From Fictibacillus sp. b24 (lineage in GTDB: Bacteria; Bacillota; Bacilli; Bacillales; Fictibacillaceae), in assembly GCF_030348825.1 (NCBI RefSeq), contig NZ_JAUCES010000005.1, forward strand, positions 2,108,001-2,172,000: a stretch of DNA of 64,000 bases. Direction: 5' to 3'. The notes beneath the pieces were generated by a model, which was not told the origin of the DNA, made no database searches, and was given only the letters and a program-made list of their open reading frames with translations. Made by a program: the position numbers and the translations under genes. Positions within the stretch are counted from its first letter, which is position 1. Every line of letters starts with the position of its first letter. Positions 38,853-48,455 of the stretch are shown here, piece by piece.

Positions 38853-39767
38853 TTAACGTTTTAGGTTCACCAGTTCTTGAAGGATCTCATCCGATGTTGT
38901 TATGATTCTTGTATTCGCTTGAAATCCACGCTGCGCAACGATCATCTCAGTAAATTCTTCAGATAGATCGACGTTGGACATTTCGAGAGTTCCTGCAACG
39001 ATAGTACCAGCACCACCAGCTCCTGGTGTATACATGTCTACTGCTTCAAATCCTGTATTATCGTTATCACCATTCATATCACCAGAGTTGACTGTATTCT
39101 TATATAAATTAGAGCCTACTTTTTCAAGACCCTCATTATTCGGGAACTTAGCCATCATAATTTGCCCCGCATTAAGTAAAGCCCCACTTGCATCTACATA
39201 ACTTACTACTCCATCAGAACCTACACTAAAACTTTTTGCATTAGTTGGAATTACTATTTTTCCATAGCCTGTAGTAACAGTATTTGAAAGTGGTGTTCCA
39301 GTAGGTGCAGTAGAAGGATGCCCGATTACAAACATCCCGTCTGAATTAACTAAGTTACCCGTTTGATCTAAATAAAAATTACCTGCTCTTGTAAAATTCA
39401 TTTCTGGAGTAGCCGAAAAGTTATAAGGTTGAGCACCATTCGTTGTGCCTGTACCCACGATAAAATAACCATCTCCTGAGATACCTAAGTCTAATGGTCT
39501 ATTTGTATTTTGTAAGCTACCTTGAGTGTGAACTGTATCAATAGTAGCAAGCTGTGAACCCAATCCTACTTGTTTTGCATTAACTCCACCCCGACCTGCA
39601 CCAGGTGCCGCTGCACCAGCAATCTGCTGACTCACTAAATCTTTAAAGGTTGTACGGCCCTTCTTGAAGCCATATGTATTAACGTTAGCAATGTTATTAC
39701 CGATTACATCAAGCTTCACCTGAAAGTTTTTCATACCGCTGATTCCTGAATACATAGAACGTAACAT
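38853..39767 (-). CDS. flgE: Flagellar hook protein FlgE
   Basis: 304 residues. N-terminal rod/hook motif MLRSMYSGISGMKNFQVKLD with GNNIANVNTYGFKKGR, the D1 domain with LDLGISGDGYF, and the C-terminal helix TEMIVAQRGFQANTRIITTS. The family member in this operon position was once called FlgG in B. subtilis but builds the hook. It is somewhat longer than the B. subtilis protein (264), with extra sequence in the middle (about 110-215). Its capping protein flgD and length-control fliK lie upstream. Confidence 0.93.
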   Translation of the reverse strand: MLRSMYSGISGMKNFQVKLDVIGNNIANVNTYGFKKGRTTFKDLVSQQIAGAAAPGAGRGGVNAKQVGLGSQLATIDTVHTQGSLQNTNRPLDLGISGDGYFIVGTGTTNGAQPYNFSATPEMNFTRAGNFYLDQTGNLVNSDGMFVIGHPSTAPTGTPLSNTVTTGYGKIVIPTNAKSFSVGSDGVVSYVDASGALLNAGQIMMAKFPNNEGLEKVGSNLYKNTVNSGDMNGDNDNTGFEAVDMYTPGAGGAGTIVAGTLEMSNVDLSEEFTEMIVAQRGFQANTRIITTSDEILQELVNLKR

Positions 39768-39852
39768 TTGTTTTATCTCCCTTACTTGGTTTAGTAACTG
39801 CGTCTGTCATTCGGCAGTTTTTGTGAGCCTCCTGTAAAGGTCCAGCTCGTTT

Positions 39853-40227
39853 TTATTCGTCTATGACGATTGCACCATTGATGTTTGTAAAGATCTGAGA
39901 TGTACTTTCGTTTCGATCTAACGCTGTAATCACCGTCTGATTTGGGGCATTTACGACAAGCGTGACATCTTTCATGATAACTAGAGAATCTTTAATACCT
40001 TTTTGTCCTGCTTCCATGATCTTTTCACTTATCTTGTTCCAGCTGAATTCTGATATTGTAATGTTCCTATCTTGAAGTCTTTTCTGAGCATGTTTGCTTA
40101 CAGTGAGCTGATTTACAAGTTCTTTATCGAATAAAGACTTAAAAGATTGACTTATATCTTTTTGCTGACTTTGCTTTGGATAAAGGATCGGCTGGTACAT
40201 TTGATGAGCGTGTATCCGTTCGCCCAT
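39853..40227 (-). CDS. Flagellar operon protein of the TIGR02530 family
   Basis: 124 residues, matching the flagellar operon protein family TIGR02530 by SKHAQKRLQDRNITISEFSW and KGIKDSLVIMKDVTLVVNAP, which are its hallmark, plus a C-terminal FTNINGAIVIDE. No membrane segment. It sits between flgD and flgE in many Firmicutes, though I do not recall it in B. subtilis. A role in hook assembly is likely from context, but the activity is unknown. Confidence 0.8.
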   Translation of the reverse strand: MGERIHAHQMYQPILYPKQSQQKDISQSFKSLFDKELVNQLTVSKHAQKRLQDRNITISEFSWNKISEKIMEAGQKGIKDSLVIMKDVTLVVNAPNQTVITALDRNESTSQIFTNINGAIVIDE

Positions 40228-40239
40228 AGTATCAACTCC

Positions 40240-40692
40240 TTAATTAGCCTGGTCTGATATCTTGATTACTTGAAAACTTGTAATTTTCGTTCCATCACTC
40301 AATTCGAGCTTTACAGAACCTTTTTCAAACAATACCGATTTCACAACCGCTTCTTTTTCTTCTATCTTTTTGTTTCCTTCTGCATTAACCGTTTCCGTTT
40401 CATAGGTAACGTGTTTGCCGATCATCTGACTCTGCTGCAAAAGCGAGGCTTCTGTTTGAAAAGTTAAGAACTGCTGCATAGTCTGATTCATATTCGTCAT
40501 CTGTTCTAAAGAAGAAAAGCTTGCCATCTGTGCGATAAACTCACGATCTTGCATAGGACTCGAAGGATCTTGATTTTGAAGCTGTGTCATTAAGATTTTC
40601 AGAAAATCATCTTTTCCTAAAATATTTGAACCTGTTTGCTTCGTTTTTGCTTGGTAACTTGAAAGCATGAGGTCTTCAGATACTTTTGTCAT
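40240..40692 (-). CDS. flgD: Flagellar hook assembly protein FlgD
   Basis: 150 residues, near the size of B. subtilis FlgD and shorter than enterobacterial FlgD. N-terminal [20 protein letters not shown] and [20 protein letters not shown] are the family signature; a small C-terminal beta domain follows. It caps the growing hook. It follows fliK by 7 nt. Confidence 0.93.
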   Translation of the reverse strand: MTKVSEDLMLSSYQAKTKQTGSNILGKDDFLKILMTQLQNQDPSSPMQDREFIAQMASFSSLEQMTNMNQTMQQFLTFQTEASLLQQSQMIGKHVTYETETVNAEGNKKIEEKEAVVKSVLFEKGSVKLELSDGTKITSFQVIKISDQAN

Positions 40693-40699
40693 AACTTCA

Positions 40700-41872
40700 T
40701 CACACCTTTTCGTTTAATACCAATTGTGACAACTGTTCTTCGAAGGACAAATTCTCTAATTCAGTTTCATCTTTGCCGCTCTCTGAAGTCTGTTGCTGAT
40801 CTTCATACCCCTGATTTCCTTGATCATGAAATTCGAAGTTTTGCTCATCACTCTTTACAAATACCTCTACCTTTTCAAATTCAATGTTTTGACTGGAAAA
40901 AGCTTGTTTTAATTGAGTAAGCTGTCCATCTAATGCCTCTTTGGCACCTTGATTAGAAGCAATAATCTTTGCTGCAATTTCTCCATGCTTTTGAATAAGC
41001 TGAATTTCAATTGTTCCAAGATGTTCAGGAGTTAACCGAATATTCATCTTTGTAAACCCTGCTTCATTTACAATGATTTTCCCACTAGTTATGATTCTCT
41101 GAACGTCACGGACGAACTGCTCTTTTTGTCCTTCTCCTTGTGAAACTGGAACTTTCAACGTCCATTGTTCAAGTGGCGTAAGCGGACTTTGTACTGTTTG
41201 AAGTTCTTTAATGGATGAAACCGTTTGTTCAGTCTGCTTTGTTGGTACATATCTCTGGAATGCTTGGTCTGCATAACTTTGTGCTTTTTTAACCGCAGTT
41301 AAAGTTTCTGTCACTTTTAGAAAAGCTGCTTTATCTTGAGTACTTTCATCGTTCAAAAGCTTCTTTACTTGCCCGAGAATTTGTTCCACTTGTTTCGTTA
41401 TTGAATCTTTTTGATCGAGCTTCACGCCTGGAAACCACTTTTCAATGATGGCTGATACTTGTTTTTGACCAGTAGGAGATAATGTGCCGTTTTGATCGTT
41501 AACTATTGCTTGTAACAATAAAGCTAACTTCATCTCTTGTGCTGGATTAACAGCGACTTCTGAAAGATCGATTTGTTCCTGAAGCAGTTTCTCAAGCATT
41601 TCTTTCATTTCGGGCGGCATCTCGTTCAATATTGCCTGAACATTTTCTGAATCAATAGCTTCTGCATCCCAATCTAGTTCAGGCACTTCTGATAACAGAT
41701 TTAAAATTATTCCACCCAACCCGTCTCCGTTTTCTTCTTTAATTACACCTGTTGATGTAAGTAATTGAGAAAATAATGAAGATGCGCTGGTTGCTTTTTG
41801 AGAATTAGAAGAGAGCGGTGAAGACTGAGTTGAAACAGCTGGCTGTGATATCATCATTTGCATGTTGTTCAC
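40700..41872 (-). CDS. fliK: Flagellar hook-length control protein FliK
   Basis: 390 residues. A poorly conserved Ser/Gln-rich N-terminal ruler region (1-265) and a conserved C-terminal FliK domain (about 270-350) with [20 protein letters not shown] and [20 protein letters not shown]; the tail is acidic. It measures hook length and triggers the FlhB switch. It precedes flgD. A second FliK-like protein (YlqG) is at 60795-62282. Confidence 0.92.
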   Translation of the reverse strand: MNNMQMMISQPAVSTQSSPLSSNSQKATSASSLFSQLLTSTGVIKEENGDGLGGIILNLLSEVPELDWDAEAIDSENVQAILNEMPPEMKEMLEKLLQEQIDLSEVAVNPAQEMKLALLLQAIVNDQNGTLSPTGQKQVSAIIEKWFPGVKLDQKDSITKQVEQILGQVKKLLNDESTQDKAAFLKVTETLTAVKKAQSYADQAFQRYVPTKQTEQTVSSIKELQTVQSPLTPLEQWTLKVPVSQGEGQKEQFVRDVQRIITSGKIIVNEAGFTKMNIRLTPEHLGTIEIQLIQKHGEIAAKIIASNQGAKEALDGQLTQLKQAFSSQNIEFEKVEVFVKSDEQNFEFHDQGNQGYEDQQQTSESGKDETELENLSFEEQLSQLVLNEKV

Positions 41873-41879
41873 CTCCTTT

Positions 41880-42437
41880 TTAAAGAGAATTGTTTGCCAT
41901 TAACACTGTAAGTTCCGCTGCCCGTTTTGCATCAAGTTTGGCAAGGATCGAAGCTTGTGTTTCAGCTTGTAACAGCGCAAGAATGCTGATTACTTGATTG
42001 TTGTTCATCTCTGTCATAACAGCGGCTGCATCTTTTGCTGACATCGCCTCATAAAGCTTTTTTAACTGCGTATTCTCTTCGTCTTTTACACTCGCTTCAG
42101 CATCTTCCACTTGCTTTTCTAACAATGCAATATTGGTTTTTAAGTCTGTGACTTCCTTTTCTTTCTTTTGGAGATCCGCTGATAGCATCTTAATGTAATC
42201 TTCTTGTTCATCGAACTTTGATTTCCATTGTTTTTCTTGTACGTTACTTGTAACAGCAACCTCATCATCTTCTTTAAAGGCACTATTGATTACAGGTATC
42301 TTGTTTTTCGCCTCTTCGACAACATCTACTCCCATAAATGAAAGCACAATTCCAAAAACGGTAAGTGCAAATACCGCAGGGACAAAGATAACTAATAGAA
42401 ACCAAACCAATTTGCTTGATTTTTCGTTTTGTTTCAT
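41880..42437 (-). CDS. ylxF: YlxF, MotE-like flagellar protein with MgtE N-terminal domain
   Basis: 185 residues. One N-terminal membrane helix (about 10-32, LVWFLLVIFVPAVFALTVFG), a coiled coil (about 65-125) and a C-terminal MgtE intracellular N-like domain (AMSAKDAAAVMTEMNNNQVI). The fold resembles MotE of alphaproteobacteria, a chaperone of MotC, but the Firmicutes protein's role is not established. It lies between fliJ and fliK, as in B. subtilis. Confidence 0.85.
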   Translation of the reverse strand: MKQNEKSSKLVWFLLVIFVPAVFALTVFGIVLSFMGVDVVEEAKNKIPVINSAFKEDDEVAVTSNVQEKQWKSKFDEQEDYIKMLSADLQKKEKEVTDLKTNIALLEKQVEDAEASVKDEENTQLKKLYEAMSAKDAAAVMTEMNNNQVISILALLQAETQASILAKLDAKRAAELTVLMANNSL

Positions 42438-42452
42438 GTGATCACCTGATTT

Positions 42453-42890
42453 TTACGACTTCGCAAAACGCAAAACTGAAAATTCATCGTTCTGCTTATT
42501 TTCATAAGAAGTTACTTCAACCTTATAGGCAGTTAATTGTTTTTCTTTCAGCTTTTCATATTTTTTTACTTCGATCGTCTGCTGAACCAATTTCTGCTGT
42601 ATGATTTGCATTCTTTCTCTTGCTCTTTGAAGTACTGGCTGTAATTCTTTAATCTTGTTTGTCATGGATAAAAGGAAGCGCTGCGTATTTTGCAGGTCAT
42701 TGACGACAATTCTTTGTTGAAACTGATGATTCGAAAGATTTTCAATGTCTTCTTTTCGTTTTAAAAGACTGTATATTTCTTCTGCAACGCTTTCGAATGC
42801 TTGAACAGCTTCTCCTAACTCTTGTTCTATCGATTCTTTCTCTTTTTGTTTAACGGTTAATACTTTTTCCATAGAGAAATGAAATGACAT
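42453..42890 (-). CDS. fliJ: Flagellar export protein FliJ
   Basis: 145 residues, almost entirely coiled coil (FHFSMEKVLTVKQKEKESIE at the start), the gamma-like stalk of the FliI ATPase. It contacts FlhA to energise export. The start overlaps the fliI stop by 1 nt (TAATG). Poorly conserved in sequence; identified by length, heptad pattern and position. Confidence 0.92.
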   Translation of the reverse strand: MSFHFSMEKVLTVKQKEKESIEQELGEAVQAFESVAEEIYSLLKRKEDIENLSNHQFQQRIVVNDLQNTQRFLLSMTNKIKELQPVLQRARERMQIIQQKLVQQTIEVKKYEKLKEKQLTAYKVEVTSYENKQNDEFSVLRFAKS

Positions 42891-44209
42891 TACTGTTCAT
42901 CCCCTCCAAATTCGATCAACAGCCGTTGTATGGCGTCTTCATAACTAACATCTTCATCTACTTGCTGCTTTAAAAAAGTTAAAATACTAGGGTACATTTG
43001 AATCGCTTCATCAACTGATTTAGATGAACCTCTTTTATACGCACCAATGCTTATCAAATCTTCTGCCTCTACATAAGAAGACAATAGTTCGCGCAAACGC
43101 TCTGCCGCTTGCCGATGCTCCTTTGGAACAATGTCATTCATCACCCTGCTGATGCTTTTTAATATGTTCACTGCAGGAAACTGACCTTTATTCGCTAAGT
43201 TTCGATCAAGTATAAAATGCCCATCCAGAATTCCACGAACTGTATCAGATATCGGCTCGTTAAAATCGTCTCCATCTACGAGAACGGTGTAGAATGCCGT
43301 AATTGTGCCAAACTTGTTCGTCCCTGATCGTTCAAGTAATTTTGGAAGTACCGCAAAAACACTAGGTGTATACCCTTTGGTTGTTGGAGGTTCCCCTACA
43401 GCAAGTCCGATCTCCCTCTGAGCCATTGCAACACGAGTTACTGAATCCATCATCAGCATGACGTTCTTGCCTTGATCACGGAAATATTCGGCGATGCTTG
43501 TAGCTGTCAGGGCACCTTTTATCCGCATTAATGCAGGCTGATCAGAAGTGGCGACCACCACAATCGAACGCTTCAGTCCTTCTTCTCCAAGATCTCTTTC
43601 AATAAAATCAAGCACTTCTCGGCCGCGTTCCCCTATGAGGGCGATGACGTTAAGATCAGCCGTTGAATTTCTTGCCACCATACCAAGAAGTGTACTTTTC
43701 CCTACACCGCTTCCAGCGAATATGCCTACTCGCTGACCTTTACCAACTGTTAAAAGACTATCGATCGACCGTATTCCTAACTGTATACTTTCATGAATTC
43801 TTGGGCGTTCCATCGGGTTTGGAGGCTCGTTCTCAGATGGAAAGCGGAACAACCCCCGAGGTAATGAAGAACCGTCTAAAGGCAACCCCATCCCGTCTAA
43901 CACTTTTCCGATTAATGAGTGACCTACTTTAATCTCTAATGGCCGATCAGTAGCTTCTACCAAACTTCCTACTGCAATTTCCTTTACATATGTAAAAGGC
44001 ATCAATAAAACATTTTCTTCCTGAAAGCCAACAACCTCGGCTTTTATTTTTAGTTTTTTAGTGTTTCCTGTATGGATATAACAAACATCACCTATAGATG
44101 TTTTGGGGCCTTTTGATTCGATCATCAGCCCAACAACCCGAATGACTTTACCATACCGTTTATATGAATCAATGGATTGAAGTGAGTCGATCAGCTGATC
44201 AACGTTCAT
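42890..44209 (-). CDS. fliI: Flagellum-specific ATPase FliI
   Basis: 439 residues, F1-like hexameric ATPase of the export apparatus. P-loop GSGVGKST at 166-173, ALIGERGREVLDFIERDLGE, Walker B LMMDSVTRVAMAQREIGLAV and the C-terminal substrate-binding region. It overlaps fliH by 11 nt and fliJ by 1 nt, so fliH-fliI-fliJ are tightly coupled, matching their complex. Confidence 0.97.
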   Translation of the reverse strand: MNVDQLIDSLQSIDSYKRYGKVIRVVGLMIESKGPKTSIGDVCYIHTGNTKKLKIKAEVVGFQEENVLLMPFTYVKEIAVGSLVEATDRPLEIKVGHSLIGKVLDGMGLPLDGSSLPRGLFRFPSENEPPNPMERPRIHESIQLGIRSIDSLLTVGKGQRVGIFAGSGVGKSTLLGMVARNSTADLNVIALIGERGREVLDFIERDLGEEGLKRSIVVVATSDQPALMRIKGALTATSIAEYFRDQGKNVMLMMDSVTRVAMAQREIGLAVGEPPTTKGYTPSVFAVLPKLLERSGTNKFGTITAFYTVLVDGDDFNEPISDTVRGILDGHFILDRNLANKGQFPAVNILKSISRVMNDIVPKEHRQAAERLRELLSSYVEAEDLISIGAYKRGSSKSVDEAIQMYPSILTFLKQQVDEDVSYEDAIQRLLIEFGGDEQ

Positions 44210-45005
44210 GTTCTGTCACCTCAATTTGTTCAAGCAGCTTTTCTCTTATTTCTTTTAGCTGAACATCAAGAGTCGCATCAATCTTTCCAAACGGAAACTC
44301 GATTATTGCACCGTTATCTGTTAACGATTCATCTGGATAAATAAAAAGAGTTGCGGTCGACTGAAGCATATTTTTTAATTCTTCACGATATTCTTGAGTG
44401 AGTTCAAACCAATGTGCCGGAACGTACAACTTTATTTCTTCAAATTCCCGAGCTTCTTTTACAAGTTGTTTTACAATTGAGATCCAAGTTTCTGGAGTTT
44501 CTTGAAGCTTTTTACCCAGAATTTTTTCTGCTGCTTTAATCGCAAGTACAACCATCTGTGGCTCTGCCTCATTCAAAACACTGTTATAATCGTTTCTCAA
44601 TTGGTCCATGTAACGCTTCACATCATTTAGTTGAGCAAGCCAATTTTCTTTACCTTGTTCCATACCATTTTGAAAACCAGCCTCATAACCTTCTGCTTTA
44701 GCTTTTTCAAATTCTTGCTGTAATTTTACTCGCCAAGCCGCCTCTTCTTCGGACATGATCTCTTGCTGTTCTTCTCTATATCTTTCAGCTGCAGCTGTAA
44801 TGATAGCTGCCTCTTTTTTAGCTTCATCCAGTATCTTTTGTGCCTCATTTTTCAACCTGTTAATTTTTGTTTCATCATCTTCTTCTAACAAACAATCATT
44901 AACTTGAGATAAATGCGAAATCGATTGGATTCCGATTACCACTCGCCCTGTTTCAGCTTCACTTTTTTCTTTGTGATTGTGAAAAGATTTAATTACTTTA
45001 GACAA
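44199..45005 (-). CDS. fliH: Flagellar assembly protein FliH
   Basis: 268 residues. Negative regulator and stator-like partner of FliI. N-terminal variable region, long Glu/Ala/Lys coiled coil (about 45-120) and a C-terminal FliH domain (about 125-255) with VVLAIKAAEKILGKKLQETP and LYVPAHWFELTQEYREEL. It overlaps fliG by 8 nt at the start and fliI by 11 nt at the end. Confidence 0.92.
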   Translation of the reverse strand: MSKVIKSFHNHKEKSEAETGRVVIGIQSISHLSQVNDCLLEEDDETKINRLKNEAQKILDEAKKEAAIITAAAERYREEQQEIMSEEEAAWRVKLQQEFEKAKAEGYEAGFQNGMEQGKENWLAQLNDVKRYMDQLRNDYNSVLNEAEPQMVVLAIKAAEKILGKKLQETPETWISIVKQLVKEAREFEEIKLYVPAHWFELTQEYREELKNMLQSTATLFIYPDESLTDNGAIIEFPFGKIDATLDVQLKEIREKLLEQIEVTEHER

Positions 45006-46011
45006 TCACATCATCTCCTCCGCCTCTAGCAATAACGAGCTCCCCAGCTTCTTCAAGTCTGCGTATCGTCCCAACGATTCTGGATTGAGCTTCTTCTACA
45101 TCCCTAAGTCTGACAGGACCCATAAATTCCATCTCTTCTTTAAAGTTTTCTGCCATACGCTGAGACATATTTTTAAACATAACTTCTTTAACCTCTTCAC
45201 TTGAGGCACGAAGAGCAAGAAGCAAGTCTTCGTTTTGAACTTCTCTAATCACTCGTTGAATAGCGCGATTATCAAGTGTAACGATGTCTTCAAACACAAA
45301 CATTCTTTTCTTGATCTCTTCTGCCAGTTCTGGATCTTGTATTTCAAGGGCGTCAAGAATCGTTCGTTCTGTACTGCGGTCAACTCCGTTTAGTACTTCA
45401 ACAACCGCTTCTACTCCGCCAGCTTGTGTAAAATCTTGTGTAACGGTAGCAGAAAGTTTGCGCTCTAAGATTTGTTCCACTTCATTAATCACTTCAGGTG
45501 ATGTTCGATCCATTAACGCGATCCTTTTTGCGATATCCGCTTGCATCTCTTGTGGAAGTTCAGATAAGATCTGTCCTGCTTGAGATGAATCCAAATATGA
45601 CAAGATAAGAGCAATCGTTTGCGGATGTTCGTTTTGAATGAAGTTTAAAATCTGTCCTGGGTCCGCTTTTCGAGCAAAATCAAATGGTCTTACTTGAAGA
45701 GTTGATGTTAAACGGTTGATGATCTGCATTGCTTCATCTTTACCAACTGCTTTTTCTAATACCGTTTTCGCGTAGCCTATGCCGCCTTGCGTAATATAAT
45801 CCTGAGCAAGCGCCAGCTGATGAAACTGTGTAATGATTTCTTCTTTTAGTGTTGAATCTACCTTTCTAACTTGCGAGATTTGAAGTGTCAATCTTTCAAT
45901 CTCTTCTTCGCTTAAATGTTTATATACTTGTGCGGCTACATCAGGGCCTAAAGAGATAACGAGGATCGCTGCTTTCTCTTTACCTGACAGCTCTTTCATA
46001 CCTTTTGCCAT
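44998..46011 (-). CDS. fliG: Flagellar motor switch protein FliG
   Basis: 337 residues with three armadillo-like domains. GKEKAAILVISLGPDVAAQV at the N-terminus contacts FliF; EHPQTIALILSYL (the EHPQR-like motif reads EHPQT here) lies in the middle; the C-terminal torque helix includes ALRASSEEVKEVMFKNMSQR, with charged residues that meet MotA. Starts 13 nt after the fliF stop. Confidence 0.96.
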   Translation of the reverse strand: MAKGMKELSGKEKAAILVISLGPDVAAQVYKHLSEEEIERLTLQISQVRKVDSTLKEEIITQFHQLALAQDYITQGGIGYAKTVLEKAVGKDEAMQIINRLTSTLQVRPFDFARKADPGQILNFIQNEHPQTIALILSYLDSSQAGQILSELPQEMQADIAKRIALMDRTSPEVINEVEQILERKLSATVTQDFTQAGGVEAVVEVLNGVDRSTERTILDALEIQDPELAEEIKKRMFVFEDIVTLDNRAIQRVIREVQNEDLLLALRASSEEVKEVMFKNMSQRMAENFKEEMEFMGPVRLRDVEEAQSRIVGTIRRLEEAGELVIARGGGDDVIV

Positions 46012-46024
46012 CGTTCGTTAGCTC

Positions 46025-47614
46025 CTATTCTTCTGATAACCATGTTCTTACAAGTTTTGCGAATTCTTCTGGCTTTTCTTTTGCCATTTTTTCTAACTGT
46101 TCTTTTCGTACCGTTCCTTCTGACCCTTGTTCTTTATTTACATCTGGAACGTAGAACGTTTCTTGCGTCTCCATCTCAAAGTCTTCAATCGTACCTTCTG
46201 TTTCTGTCTTCTTTTTACGAGAAAGCAAGAAGATTAGTAGAATGATAACGATCAGCAGAATACCGCCTACAACATAAATCCAATATGGGATTCCAGTCGA
46301 AACTGGAGCAGCTTCTTGTTTGCCATTAAATGGCTGCGCTGAAACGAATATCTTTTCTTGAATCTGTTCTTCCGTCAACTGATTGTTTATATCTTTGGAG
46401 ATGCTAGTCCTAACGATCGCACTCAAAATTTGTTCAATATCGTCCAGACGTTCTTGCGGAAGAGAATCTGGCTTATCAGGCGTTGGTGGCTCAACCATTA
46501 CTTGAATTCCTAAATCACGAATCTGGTAAGGACTTTCAACAATTTCTTTACGAATTTTATTTACTTCATTGTTGATACGCTCTTCAACTTTTTCATAGTC
46601 ACCGTTTGATCCAGCTGTAGATCCAGGATAAGTTGGAACTTCTTGATCACCCGTTCCTCCTACACCGCCTGCCGGAGCTCCCTCACCCGTAAATGTTTCA
46701 CGAATTCGCTCGACACTCACTTCGATGCCTTTCATATTCTCTTGATCGACTGGCTCTACAATGGTTTCTTCACGTTTTTCTTCAGTAAAATCAATGTCTG
46801 TCGTAACAGTTGCCACTACTTTACCTTGCCCCATAATGGTTGATAGCATCTGTTGAACTCGTCTCTGAAGATCTCTTTCAACATCCTGCTTAATTTTACG
46901 CTGTTCTTCATACTTAGAAGCTGATGAAGTGGAACTTACTGAATTCAAATCGTAATAATTAAAGTATTGGTCTGTAATGACGATATTCTCCATAGGCAGG
47001 TTCGCCACACTTTTAGAAACAAGATGATAAAGCGCTTTTACTTGATCTTCATTCAACTTGGCTCCAGCACCTAAGGATAGAACGACAGAAGCAGACGCTT
47101 TTTCTTCTTCTTGATTCACCCAGACACTGCTTTCAGGCAGTGTGATCATCACACTTGCATCTTCAACTCCATTAATGCTTTTTATCAAGTTTGCAATCTC
47201 TGTTTGAGTAGCTTCTCTTTCAAGAACTCCGAATTCCTTATCTGTAATCCCAAACCCAGATTTTTCTCCAAAATACGAAAAATCGATATTCCCGCTTTCA
47301 GGCAATCCTTCAGCCGCAAGCTGCACTTGAACGTTGTTCACCTGTTCTTCAGGAACCATGATCGTCTTGCCGCCATCTCGAACTTCATTAGCGACACCTT
47401 TACTATTTAAGTTCTCTTGTATCTGCCCTGCTTCCTGAGGGGAAAGATTCGAGTACAATGGAACGAGAGTAGGTCTTGACATCATGACCGTTAGAAAAAT
47501 AAATCCTGCGATAAAAAGGAATATTCCTGCGAGAATTAATCCTTTTTGTGTGTTTGAACGTGTTTTAAATCGCTCGGTAATTTGCTTGGTGATGTGTATC
47601 CATTTTTCTTTCAT
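46025..47614 (-). CDS. fliF: Flagellar MS-ring protein FliF
   Basis: 529 residues from the ATG at 47614 (MKEKWIHITKQITERFKTRS); the frame extends 7 codons upstream, but a GGGGGAAAAA box precedes this ATG. Two membrane helices (about 25-45 and 440-460, the latter IYVVGGILLIVIILLIFLLS), ring-building motifs between them with an insert (about 290-350) rich in Gly/Glu, and a C-terminal FliG-binding tail (KMAKEKPEEFAKLVRTWLSE). It forms the base of the flagellum. Confidence 0.95.
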   Translation of the reverse strand: MKEKWIHITKQITERFKTRSNTQKGLILAGIFLFIAGFIFLTVMMSRPTLVPLYSNLSPQEAGQIQENLNSKGVANEVRDGGKTIMVPEEQVNNVQVQLAAEGLPESGNIDFSYFGEKSGFGITDKEFGVLEREATQTEIANLIKSINGVEDASVMITLPESSVWVNQEEEKASASVVLSLGAGAKLNEDQVKALYHLVSKSVANLPMENIVITDQYFNYYDLNSVSSTSSASKYEEQRKIKQDVERDLQRRVQQMLSTIMGQGKVVATVTTDIDFTEEKREETIVEPVDQENMKGIEVSVERIRETFTGEGAPAGGVGGTGDQEVPTYPGSTAGSNGDYEKVEERINNEVNKIRKEIVESPYQIRDLGIQVMVEPPTPDKPDSLPQERLDDIEQILSAIVRTSISKDINNQLTEEQIQEKIFVSAQPFNGKQEAAPVSTGIPYWIYVVGGILLIVIILLIFLLSRKKKTETEGTIEDFEMETQETFYVPDVNKEQGSEGTVRKEQLEKMAKEKPEEFAKLVRTWLSEE

Positions 47615-47694
47615 TTTTTCCCCCGATAAACACAATAAAAATTTTAAAAGCTACCCCCAAAACAGAATGCATCTTTCGAAATATGTATTAATTA

Positions 47695-47994
47695 TTAAAC
47701 TTGCATCCTCATGATTTCCTGGTAGGCTTCAACAACTTTATTTCGGATTTCAAGAGTCGTTTGCATGGTTACACTTGCTTTTTCAGCTGTTATCATAACC
47801 TGATGAAGGTTGTCCATATTCCCATTCATCAGTGCTTGTGTAGCATTATTTGATTGTGCTTGTGTTTCGCTTAACGTATCTAAAGCACCTTTCAGATAGC
47901 TCTTAAAGTCTTCTTGAGCTTCAAAAGGTGTCGTTTTTGCTGTTGGAGTACTATTACTTATACTCTGAAGCGCTCCGATTGAAATTTTATCCAT
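47695..47994 (-). CDS. fliE: Flagellar hook-basal body protein FliE
   Basis: 99 residues of the MS-ring/rod junction protein. The C-terminal half is diagnostic: MITAEKASVTMQTTLEIRNK then VVEAYQEIMRMQV. The N-terminus is Ser/Thr-rich. Follows flgC by 12 nt and precedes fliF by an 80-nt gap, which has no clear terminator. Confidence 0.94.
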   Translation of the reverse strand: MDKISIGALQSISNSTPTAKTTPFEAQEDFKSYLKGALDTLSETQAQSNNATQALMNGNMDNLHQVMITAEKASVTMQTTLEIRNKVVEAYQEIMRMQV

Positions 47995-48006
47995 GTCTCA
48001 CCACTC

Positions 48007-48453
48007 CTAACGGCCAATTTCTAATGCTTTTAAGTACATTCCTTTTGCTGCGTTTAATGCAGTAACATTTGCTTCGTATGATCTAGTAGCACTCATTAAA
48101 TCAACCATTTCTTTAAGTGGATCCACATTCGGAAGAAGAACGAATCCATCTTCGTTCGCATCAGGATGATCAGGCTGATAAACCGTCTTGAATGGCGATT
48201 GATCATTTATTACTTGATTTACTTTAACTCCCGAAAGTTCTCCTTTATTTACCGCTTTATTAAACATGGTTTTAAAACTAGACTCACCTGAACCTAATAC
48301 AACCATTTTGCGCTGATAAGGCTCCCACTTACCATTTTTAAATGTCCCTCGTGTCGAATCGACATTAGCCATATTAGATGAAGCGACATCCATTCTAAGC
48401 CGTTGAGCGGTTAAACCGGATGCCGAAACATTCATTGCATCAAAAACTCCCAT
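48007..48453 (-). CDS. flgC: Flagellar rod protein FlgC
   Basis: 148 residues, proximal rod. N-terminal MNVSASGLTAQRLRMDVASS with NMANVDSTRG and the C-terminal ATRSYEANVTALNAAKGMYL are the rod-protein motifs. It follows flgB by 2 nt. Confidence 0.96.
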   Translation of the reverse strand: MGVFDAMNVSASGLTAQRLRMDVASSNMANVDSTRGTFKNGKWEPYQRKMVVLGSGESSFKTMFNKAVNKGELSGVKVNQVINDQSPFKTVYQPDHPDANEDGFVLLPNVDPLKEMVDLMSATRSYEANVTALNAAKGMYLKALEIGR

Positions 48454-48455
48454 AT

